Origin: Aquimarina sp. ERC-38
GTDB taxonomy: Bacteria; Bacteroidota; Bacteroidia; Flavobacteriales; Flavobacteriaceae
Direction of reading: 5' to 3'
Length of the DNA stretch: 64,000 nucleotides
Assembly: GCF_026222555.1 (NCBI RefSeq)
Contig: NZ_CP098511.1
Location: 2,213,501-2,277,500 of the forward strand
Positions 60,701-64,000 of the stretch are shown piece after piece. The translations under genes and the position numbers were made by a program. The notes under the pieces were generated by a model. It did not search any database and had not been told where the DNA came from. It worked only from the letters and a program-made list of their open reading frames with translations. Numbering within the stretch: position 1 is the stretch's first letter; each line of letters opens with the position of its first letter.

Positions 60701-61935
60701 AATTTGCAAAATGTATAGACGAACATCCTTCTTTTGAATTGTGGACTATGCCAGATCTTACTATAGTATTGTATCGATATATTCCTAAAAAGTTAAGAGG
60801 GAAATCTAAATTAACTACAGATGAATTGATCACCGTAAATGAATTGAACCAAAAGATTCAAAAAGAACAGTTTGCCCAAGGAAATACATTTGTATCCTAC
60901 ACCAACCTAAGACAATCAATAACACAAGAATGGATTACCGTATTCAGAGCAGTATTCATGAATCCATATTCTACAGAAAAAGAATTTCTAGAAGTATTAA
61001 AAGATCAAGAAAAAATAGCATTACAATTACAGCAGATAGATTATAAAGAGATTAATATTTCTAAAAGTGAACAAAGAGTAATATCAATAGGAAAGCCTAT
61101 TAGTAATGTAAATATTTATATTTTAGATGAAAACCTAAATATTACACCAATTGGTGTTTCTGGTGAAATTTATGTTTCAGGAGAAGGGGTAGCCTCAGGA
61201 TATATCAATCTACCAACTCAAACAAGTGAATGTTTTATTAAAAGTCCATTTAATAAGGATCAAAAACTCTTTAAAACAGGGGATATAGCTCGGTGGCTTG
61301 ATGATGGAAATATCGATTTTGTAGGAAGAGCTGATCATCAGGTCAAAATACGAGGATATCGAATAGAACTTCAGGAAATAGAAAATCAATTAGAACAATT
61401 ATCACAGGTTGTTAAGGCTTTGGTTGCCGTTAAAGAAGATCAGGAGAATGATAAAAAATTGATTGCATACCTAATTATAAAGGAACCTATAGATAAAACA
61501 GTAGTACGAGCATCTTTAAAAGAAGTATTGCCAGAATATATGATTCCTGCTGCTTTTGTGATTCTGGATGAATTTCCATTAGCATCAAACGGAAAAATTA
61601 ATAGAATACTCCTGCCAGATCCAGAGGTATTAGACTTTATTCAAGAAGAATATGTAATGCCTTCAACAGGAAATGAAATAGTTTTAGAAACAATTTGGAA
61701 AACACTATTAGAAATCAAAACTATAGGAATTCATGATAATTTTTTCATTATTGGTGGACATTCTCTTTTAGCAACAAGATTGATTTCAAAACTCAAAAGT
61801 GAATATGGGATAGGAATTCCTATAAAAACGATTTTCAATTACCCTACCATACATGAATTGGCCAAGTTCTTAGATATTCTTGGAAATAAAGAAGATGATG
61901 AAGAAAGTAAAGAACTAGAAACTACTTTTTTCTAA
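45724..61935 (+). CDS. Four-module NRPS with PLP decarboxylase embedded in its last A domain
   Basis: 5403 residues. A TubC-type docking domain (1-60) is followed by C (HHIAIDG 210-216), A (pocket D-V-Y-Q-L-A-I-V-Y, unassigned), PCP (Ser1086, LGGDS) and E (HHLGIDG 1263-1269, NYLGDF). Next come C (HHIILDG 1739-1745), A (D-G-Y-F-L-G-V-V-Y, Ile-like) and three PCPs (Ser2595, 2668, 2741). Next: C (HHIAGDS 2923-2929, last Gly is Ser), A (D-G-Y-F-L-G-V-V-F, Ile-like), PCP (Ser3786, LGGYS). Last: C (HHIVSDG 3968-3974), A (V-D-W-V-I-S-I-A-D, beta-alanine-like) and PCP (Ser5347). The last A domain is split after A5 (YGSSEVAAD) by a ~515-residue PanP-like domain. The acidic C-tail (NKEDDEESKELETTFF) could meet the TubC domain of the next protein. 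No termination domain, so the chain passes on. Confidence 0.93.
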   Translation: MNVLNKTLDILDRVKQYGASIFLQDGILKIKKEIGKKLPKAIIEEIKENKEDIILFLQKYKVTSNLRNVDERIVKQESATSTLSYNQEQLWFIDELQGSAHFNMPILCKIKGTIDKDKLEMAIKDVLDRHQILRTIIKGDSHNILQSILLTNHWNLIYSEIIDDNQKSITVANNIKQTIEKPFDLSNDYLLRAHLIKEGEEQYVLVIVVHHIAIDGQSIEILYNEIVACYNNHLKEKKNSLPKLDIQYSDFAIWEKEYFSNQENKQKALEYWKEQLIEYTNLQLPLNKKRPAIQSSKGAVISLNINNDISNQIYEYASQEGVTPYIFLLAVFKVLMAKYSGQNDIVIGSPFANRGKEQLQGLIGCFTNTLPIRSILTPNISFNKFLKEVKSQMLQAYDYQNTPFSLIVKEMIEDRDLSRTPIFQTLFTYEPKKEIVNTKIGTADIFLEDIGYNVSKYDLAAKFLEKENELILSLEYCKDLFEASFIKSMARHYKELIVSTIKDDSILLEALQMLHEDEKAVILKEFSNNDISYQLSEKTFLDKFRTQSKDKGSNISLIFDDRALTYEELDLISNQFANQLRSYKIGKGDFIPICVNRSIEMIVAIFGVLKSGAAYVPVDPNVPLKRLSFILSDMNASVCVIQKEVEKLVFNGDTNVECIYIEDFSKNLKNFPNHKVEESITPEQTAYMIYTSGSTGIPKGVEISHSSLYIYLKCMSEKYQLLEVDRLLFKTNFTFDVSIYELFGWVFTGSGVVIYPSQLHREVEKMINYAKKYAVTLLQMVPSLFAVFIEVLDREKIELPHLKHILLAGEALSPSLVKKYEKLELNAKLVNIYGPTEATVYSSQYELNLSKSDVSYVPIGRPLRNVSLYIVDKNLSLLPVGIIGELCISGPQVAKGYWNRSELTKEKFITNPFIDIPNQKMFRTGDLVRWLPDGNIQFIGRKDYQVKIRGYRIELEEVETHLEQLSWIDKAVALAIPLENGTNKLLAYVQSKEKIDIVKTKNSLYEVLPEYMIPEFFEEIQEYPLSSNGKIDRKSLTKINTSFTNDREYIAPRTAQEKQLLEIWQEILMIDTISVKDNFFALGGDSIMAIQMVSRAKEYGIFFMVKDVLRYRTIERILLIAKEENKVLTEQGKLEGEFSLTPIQHLFFNQQGGSNHYNQSMLLEVDRKISFDVMKKVVAILINKHDSLRLSFNLKKKQGWSQNYIKDKEAILFKERCNSKKELSIVCQKYQENLDITQGEIAKFVWISMPNHLKNDFLFIVVHHLGIDGVSWRILFENMIDSFKIINIEKKNLDDAIKQTSFRQWTNRLIEYADAQKLKAEYDYWIKTLSNVSAMPKDFTETEIKTYKNKIDYKFGFSKKETKELLGKANLAYGTRINDILLSALTLTLTTWSNTPKVVIGLEGHGREELFDDIDVTKTTGWFTSLYPVTLSVPDDSNNLELLIANTKDMIRNIPNQGIGYGILRYLSDDQKVKLNLDIDFSSIIFNYLGDFDTSLDNQNMIKISLEERGEDIGVYNKNPYSITITSLILEQKLNFIWSFDSSVYNKETSEFLIKSFSQNLKKIIVHCCSRQPVKTPSDFGLPTSISFKSVQNFINEDFHCDQVVDIYELSYLQKGMLFHNLLDNNMGDYIIQTKLDFIHGVDVNILEKSWEKIIKQHSVLRTGVFSDYFDIPVQCVYANIKTPLKEVYYNELPEGDDKIEAFILHDRSLGFNLKNPPLFRMSLLHHENRGCTLLITYHHIILDGWSFSLLLNLFMDQYQSLKNNEFLIEKREDEYVDLINQHKSKDIYELKTYWKKYLSPISSPCYLPFIKNTAKRNRVFGNRVHLITLDEALTVRIKDFVKNNSFTISTFLQGAWSFLLSQYTHQESVVFGVTISGRNTLLDRIEERVGLYINTIPVVTIISPERNIIEWLEELQIEHAKGREEFGYMSLSDIQSCSSVQGVLFDNIIVFENYPLEVLASHKFNELDIANIEGRGYGNFALSLSVSILDNSFKIGFTYNEELLDQAIIERICKHFVCVFNNMLSTSKTLGELSYLPESEYHQLLSFNKTFFDYDRGCSLIDSFYDMVVLYSSKTALVFNEESMTYQELYDRSNQLAHCLKSKGANPGDRIGLLSYRGLDMLVSIFGILQTGCVYVPLHAEYPSQRLSYILEDAGVKQLVCTDMDLLSAKGISGLYDIVSFSDLSECPDTPIDVLLCHDSLAYLMYTSGSTGVPKGVKVTHGNIQKLVNDQGAIGVRSSDVVLQWSNYAFDGSVYEIFSCLLSGATLHLINKEEASSAIAVSKLLVERSISVCFLTTALFNALVDYDVSSLSGVRRVLFGGELVSPSHVSRALEVMVPGNLVHVYGPTETVVYATSHQIYAIEGDCVPIGSPLSNTQIYIVNDNFQLCGLGVSGEICIGGEGVSKGYLNKDDVTSSHFVKNPFGSGFLYCTGDLGRWLEDGSIDFIGRRDSQVKIRGYRIELGEVESALQSLPMVDRAIVISDSAPGGGKRLIGYVVGGSDFNKGLLDSQLVNMLPEYMIPSFIIVLDSFPLTPNGKIDRKSLPEPGRDQDRSLDIKQGAYTSIERQLIPIWKEVLKVDGIEPQDNFFDLGGHSILATQLVNKIRNVFTVDIEIKDVFIHDTIATLANFISIESNKTIHILIEIWKDILKLEDISIHDEFFDLGGHSILATQMVTVVRNTFKIDIEIEDIFIYDTIFQLAEFINTSPNDVQKRVAEIWKEILKINTINIHEEFFDLGGHSILATQVVTKVRKEFEIDIELKDVFVHDTIAEFSHFIEDQKSKSTLPKITVQERPEHIPLSYAQERLWFIDKMNGSTHYHIPAIMQLKGTLKINILEDSVNIIINRHQPLRTVFYEYERDYYQKVMLKNKWKIQIVKNIEEEQVPQIINQTLNQPFNLSQDHMLRGLVIEKTKGDYVLIFIFHHIAGDSKLLIFFEELTKIYNAKLKGESSYNLQELPIQYIDYAIWQKKYLRGKIMTEKLSYWKDKLQGISPLELPTDFPRRQYQSTHGETAQITIPKNIQKQLTKLSKEEDVTLFTLMLAAFKVLLYRYSGQKEIVVGTPVANRTVAEVENLIGFFVNALVLRSNIEENSLFTELLQQVKENTLSAYQYQDVPFERVVENIDIERDESRTPIFQIMFTLQNNKKQEEFTLGNTTIEPHKYDYKISKYDLTFTIIENNENLQLHIEYCSDLFMSETIENMGNHYVTLLKAIISDKNTKINKLNLLSDEEKNTLLSLAIAPKIKIPKEVSIFQLFNNKVVEYPNKIALRLGESSITYQELWERSNQLANCLIEKGVSVSEHVGILMERGMDMIISIFGVLQCGAVYVPLHTDYPAKRIKYILNDAKISKVITNDKQLINQKEVLIHECIDIVESMEYIKKPIAIDYIENELAYIMYTSGTTGKPKGVCVTHKNVIKLVYDQGDIAVDSNDNVLQWSNFAFDGSVYEIFSALLKGATLHLIEENQASDAAQLSEVISNQKITISFMTTALFNAVVDYDVISLKKVRKLLFGGESVSVPHARKALNVIGPNILIHVYGPTETVVFATFHTINEINNEKVPIGKPLSNTSAHIVDEQGQVCPIGIVGELLIGGDGVSSGYLGKPALTEEKFVDNILNLEDLGKLYRTGDLVKRLPNGDINFIGRKDNQVKIRGYRIELGEIEEKLEEIKEIEKAVVLVDKSKQTSKRLIAYVISNKNFDKLESVKKMKEKLPDYMIPKIYVEMDVFPLNTNGKIDKAKFPKPQEEAFITQKYIAPRNDMEKSLHEIWSKILNIDKIGVQDNFFELGGYSILATRLTSTIRDELQIDITIKSVFAHCNIEELARYMGSLQNQTIDKIKKTHKVEKVALSFSQERLWFIDQLEGSVQYHMPFIFNVCGNLDVNILEQSFKRLILRHEILRTIIKEEAGIRWQEIRDIDQFRLERITLEVHSDEVTSYIQQCIIQPFDLSEDYMIRVKIIGTSDQKYTLFMMLHHIVSDGWSMPILFEELSLLYQTHQQEQETCLQPLEIQYADYSAWQQESLSGEKLNRKLTYWTKKLAGVLPLELPTDYTRPPVQSIKGSQYTFSISKEVTEKLYSISKIMNASLFMTLLASYKLFLYRYSGQKDICVGTPVANRGHKEIEPLIGFFINTLALRSQIDKESDFISFLETIKHETLEAFEHEDIPFEKIVEKVVRERDQSRPPLFQTMFSLQNIKQISNTIHMGDIILELEPFHFDIAKYDLSFTAVESNDQLDIAIEYCTDLYKESTIKRMAKHYTNLLTEIANNPNKNINTYQLLSQEEEEKIIVDFNQTIQEFPKNETIIGLFQKQVEENPDKEAIIFEDTRVTFLEFNNQVCSYAAYLNQKEGINPKDKVLVTIPHHQDLLAILLAIKQIGAIYIPLDPDTTKDMITYVQNDSQCSLVIQQEFVDLMNEEVKKNEYLWQQQQSEDSDFIIYTSGSTGKPKGVLLKASNVLNRMHWMWENYAFKTEERCCAKTSISFVDHIWELFGPILKGIPLVFYNKEQILDIPEFIVSLEKEKVSRIVLVPSLLKALLEYPELCKKKLRDLCLWICSGETLKKSLVEQFYATVQNKEAHLLNIYGSSEVAADATYFDTYKLFNTYKELRFSLFEDSIEKRIEELIYKYDNKQKITSSSFSEILKNKTFSDVSLESQVSLTGYTEFIETIVSGEVPNISSRTYIGHMTGPIPKLFRELGALLTTMNQNQVKIETSMAASLIERQVIGKFHNLVYKKNTDFYSTHVQNADTCLGICTNGGTISNISALSYALNYAFRPKGDFKGIVEEGLIHALHYYEYKKVVILGSSWCHYSIQKTLKLLGLGKQSFIEVDFSNKTKPELEKVLKQKIEELSSQGVYILSIIGVAGTTEGGNIEPLVTLGSIALDHNIHFHVDAAYGGAALMDDHLSAKLSGIELADSVTICAHKQLYLPIGASLVLFKDPELATFSENNTQYQARKGSYDLGKFTIEGSRSFMSFMLHATLNIYGKEGFAEVIRHNYENAQKFAKCIDEHPSFELWTMPDLTIVLYRYIPKKLRGKSKLTTDELITVNELNQKIQKEQFAQGNTFVSYTNLRQSITQEWITVFRAVFMNPYSTEKEFLEVLKDQEKIALQLQQIDYKEINISKSEQRVISIGKPISNVNIYILDENLNITPIGVSGEIYVSGEGVASGYINLPTQTSECFIKSPFNKDQKLFKTGDIARWLDDGNIDFVGRADHQVKIRGYRIELQEIENQLEQLSQVVKALVAVKEDQENDKKLIAYLIIKEPIDKTVVRASLKEVLPEYMIPAAFVILDEFPLASNGKINRILLPDPEVLDFIQEEYVMPSTGNEIVLETIWKTLLEIKTIGIHDNFFIIGGHSLLATRLISKLKSEYGIGIPIKTIFNYPTIHELAKFLDILGNKEDDEESKELETTFF
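51870..53385 (+). other. Module-2 A-domain segment with atypical codon use
   Basis: Within the large NRPS gene, this ~1.5-kb stretch covering one A domain uses CGT/CGC for Arg, TTG for Leu and G/T-rich codons far more than its surroundings, which favour AGA, TTA and AAA. The shift starts near the C/A border and ends just before the PCP array. Judged by eye only. Confidence 0.5.
53425..54065 (+). repeat. Three tandem divergent PCP domains
   Basis: Carrier-protein serines lie at residues 2595, 2668 and 2741, 73 residues apart, each in F-F-D-L-G-G-H-S-I-L-A-T-Q. The protein motifs match but the DNA has diverged well beyond the array at 41701-42391, so this is an older triplication. It follows an Ile-like A domain and precedes a C domain. 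Confidence 0.9.
59490..61060 (+). other. Embedded PanP-like PLP-dependent aspartate 1-decarboxylase domain
   Basis: Residues ~4590-5112 of the large NRPS form a complete group II decarboxylase. Conserved blocks, in order, are YIGHMTGPIP, NQNQVKIETS, ERQVIGKFHNLVY, TNGGTISNISAL, GVAGTTEGGNI, HVDAAYGG (Asp4883, pyridine-N contact) and DSVTICAHKQLYLPIGASL (Lys4915, Schiff-base lysine). A C-terminal segment EGSRSFMSFMLHATL follows. The pattern follows PanP (aspartate to beta-alanine plus CO2) more closely than glutamate or DOPA decarboxylases, notably H-K-Q-L-Y and G-A-G/S-L-V-x-F-K-D-P. All key PLP residues are present. A-domain sequence resumes at S-I-G-K-P-I-S-N-V-N-I-Y (motif A6), so both parts look functional. 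Confidence 0.9.
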
Positions 61936-62052
61936 ATTAGAAACCACTTTTTTGATAGGTATGATTCTGAGATTTAATAGAATCAACTTTGAAATCTAAT
62001 AATTTACCATAATATAATTCAAACGTTGTAAGAAGCAAAATACTACAGTAAG

Positions 62053-64000
62053 ATGAGTACACATAATGTTCTTGATATTATCCAATCTTTACAAAAAGAA
62101 GGAATAGAATTATTTATTGAAAATGGCCGATTAGGAATGAAAAAAAATAAGGAGGTAGCATTGTCAAACCATTTTTCAGAAATCATAAAAAATAATAAAG
62201 ATGCTATTATTCATTTTTTCGAAAACGATTTTCAAGGAATCAGATCAGTAACCCCCATTACTAGAGAGTCAGATTTACATGAGGGTCGTATTCCTTTATC
62301 GTATTCTCAGGAGCGTTTATGGTTTATCGATGCGTTATCTGGCAGTTCTCATTATCATGTTCCTGTAGTCATGCGTATTAATGGGGTCCTTGATATTACT
62401 ATTTTAGAACGGTCTTTTCAGTTATTACTTGAGCGTCATCAGGTCCTTAGGACTGTTATAAAGGAGGAGGATGGTATTGCTTATCAAGAGGTTAAAGAGT
62501 CTGCTGGATTTAAGCTTTCCTATTTTGATAATATTAATCCAGGTTTGATTTCAGAACGAATTTCCTCTGTGGTAGCAATTCCTTTTGATCTAGGAGATGA
62601 CTATATGCTACGTGCATCGGTTTACGGTATTGGTACAGATCAATATTGTATGGTATTAGTGATGCATCATATTGCGTCAGACGGATGGTCGATTCCTATT
62701 TTGTTTAAAGAGTTACAGTATTTTTATGATTGTTTAGCATCAGAGAGCGTAATAGTTCTTCCTGATTTACCTATTCAATATTCAGACTATAGTATATGGC
62801 AACGTTCAGATTCAGAAGTTAGTGTATTATCATCAAAGTTATCTTTTTGGCAAGAGACTTTAGGAGGAGTTCCTGTCTTAGAGCTCCCCACCGATTATAT
62901 TCGTCCCTCGGTTCAGAGTACCAAGGGTTCTAATTATGTATTTAGTTTAGATTCAGGATTGAGTGCATTGATTCGTAAGCTGAGTCAATCAGAGGATTGT
63001 AGTTTATTTATGTTTTTATTGGCAAGTTATACTTTGTTATTACATCGGTATACGGGTCAGTATGATATAAGTGTTGGTACTCCTGTTGCTAATAGGCCAT
63101 ATCAAGAAATAGAGGGTTTGATAGGTTTCTTTGTAAACACTTTGGTGTTACGAAACCAGATAGATGAGGGATTAGATTTTCTTACTTTTCTAGGGTCAGT
63201 AAAGCGTTCTACTTTATTAGCTTATGATCATCAAGAGGTTCCTTTTGAGAAGTTGGTAAGTCATTTGGGTTTGGATCGTGATCAGAGTAGATCTCCATTA
63301 TTTCAGACGATGTTGGTTTTACAGAACAATGATCGGGTATCCGATGTTCGTTTTGGAGGCGCATCGGTTAACATAGAATCGTATGATTACTTAGCAGCAA
63401 AAGAGGACCTTACATTGTATGTTGGGGATTCTGGCACTGAGATAGGGTTTTCGATAGAATATTGCACAGATTTATTCAAGGAGTCTACAATTATACGAAT
63501 GGCAGATCATTTTAAGAATTTAATAGAGTCGATAGTAGCTTCTCCTACGAGTAAGATTGGTACATTTGAGTTACTTTCTACAAAAGAAAAATACCAACTC
63601 CTAAAAGAATTTAATGCAAACCAACTTAAATTTTCAAAAAGCGGTACCGTTTTAGATCTTTTCAAGGAGCAGACTCTTAAAAATCCAGAAGCTATTGCTG
63701 TTCATGATAGAGAATTGCAACTAAGTTATGAAGAGCTAGATAAAAAATCAGATCAAATAGCAAAACATTTGATAAGGATGGGAGTAGATAAAGAAGCACT
63801 TATTCCCATTTGTATGGATCGATCGGGGAGTTTGGTAATGGGTATTTTAGGAATTTTAAAATCGGGAGCTGCATATGTACCTGTTGATCCAAGATATCCC
63901 GAAGATAGAATTCAGTTTATAATTAATAATACGAACGCAAAAATTATTCTTGCAACGCCTAAAATCTCTTCAATACTAGAGCAGAACAAAGACTTACTAA
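62053..64000 (+). CDS. NRPS protein, TubC docking-C-A..., cut by the window end
   Basis: The start ATG 62053 lies 117 bp after the previous stop. Residues 1-60 (VLDIIQSLQKEGIELFIENGRLGM...) are a TubC-type docking domain like that of the preceding protein. A C domain follows (LSYSQERLWFIDALSG, HHIASDGWS, RSPLFQTMLVLQN). An A domain then begins (AVHDRELQLSYEELD, LKSGAAYVPVDPRYP) and is cut before its pocket can be read. The C-domain stretch about 62280-63560 shares the CGT/GGT-rich codon style of 51870-53385, unlike the docking and A-domain parts around it. This is at least the sixth amino-acid module; the termination domain must lie beyond the window. Confidence 0.9.
   Translation, partial: MSTHNVLDIIQSLQKEGIELFIENGRLGMKKNKEVALSNHFSEIIKNNKDAIIHFFENDFQGIRSVTPITRESDLHEGRIPLSYSQERLWFIDALSGSSHYHVPVVMRINGVLDITILERSFQLLLERHQVLRTVIKEEDGIAYQEVKESAGFKLSYFDNINPGLISERISSVVAIPFDLGDDYMLRASVYGIGTDQYCMVLVMHHIASDGWSIPILFKELQYFYDCLASESVIVLPDLPIQYSDYSIWQRSDSEVSVLSSKLSFWQETLGGVPVLELPTDYIRPSVQSTKGSNYVFSLDSGLSALIRKLSQSEDCSLFMFLLASYTLLLHRYTGQYDISVGTPVANRPYQEIEGLIGFFVNTLVLRNQIDEGLDFLTFLGSVKRSTLLAYDHQEVPFEKLVSHLGLDRDQSRSPLFQTMLVLQNNDRVSDVRFGGASVNIESYDYLAAKEDLTLYVGDSGTEIGFSIEYCTDLFKESTIIRMADHFKNLIESIVASPTSKIGTFELLSTKEKYQLLKEFNANQLKFSKSGTVLDLFKEQTLKNPEAIAVHDRELQLSYEELDKKSDQIAKHLIRMGVDKEALIPICMDRSGSLVMGILGILKSGAAYVPVDPRYPEDRIQFIINNTNAKIILATPKISSILEQNKDLL

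Overview
The window reads as part of the chromosome of a marine Flavobacteriia-type bacterium (Bacteroidota), possibly Aquimarina or a close relative. The signs are AT-rich DNA, weak Shine-Dalgarno signals, many lipoproteins, and two giant secreted proteins that end in a type IX secretion (T9SS) sorting domain. The genus is inferred from overall style, not from a marker gene.

Region 1 (1-19.8 kb) is ordinary chromosome. It holds the start of an exported-protein gene leaving the left edge, a lipoprotein galactose mutarotase, and a minus-strand array alternating three paralogous small lipoproteins with two paralogous ~1250-residue BNR/T9SS proteins. A TPR/membrane/HTH regulator follows, then a block of small membrane or exported proteins (MerC-like, histidine-containing lipoprotein, HupE/UreJ-like, DUF6702-like). 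The gaps carry three kinds of non-coding repeat: two MITE families (one copy nested inside another), a 7-unit ~32-bp tandem array, and a paired 3'-UTR hairpin with a compensatory base change.

Region 2 (19.8-24.9 kb) is a graveyard of nested mobile elements. An IS3 remnant is split by an IS1595 element (8-bp target duplication) and by a 131-bp MITE (8-bp target duplication). It is followed by an IS4-type element, an IS200-type element and two transposase remnants. Several transposases carry one in-frame stop in an otherwise intact frame.

Region 3 (25.4-64.0 kb, running off the right edge) is a hybrid polyketide/nonribosomal-peptide gene cluster on the plus strand. It opens with a broken NusG-type antiterminator gene. 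Next come a SyrB2-like non-haem iron halogenase, a type II thioesterase, a methyltransferase and an AT-ACP loading protein. The assembly line follows: KS-AT-DH-KR-ACP-C-A-PCP-PCP-PCP; C-A-PCP; C-A-PCP-E-C-A-PCP-PCP-PCP-C-A-PCP-C-A-PCP; then a TubC-docking/C/A protein cut by the window end. Two insertion sequences sit inside the cluster. Pocket residues read by eye suggest valine, alanine, an unassigned residue (epimerised to D), two isoleucine-like residues and beta-alanine.

The most striking feature is in the last A domain of the 5403-residue protein. A complete PLP-dependent decarboxylase resembling aspartate 1-decarboxylase PanP is inserted between core motifs A5 and A6. The pocket of the host A domain reads V-D-W-V-I-S-I-A-D, close to the beta-alanine code. 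The simplest reading is that the synthetase makes its own beta-alanine from aspartate and activates it in the same polypeptide.
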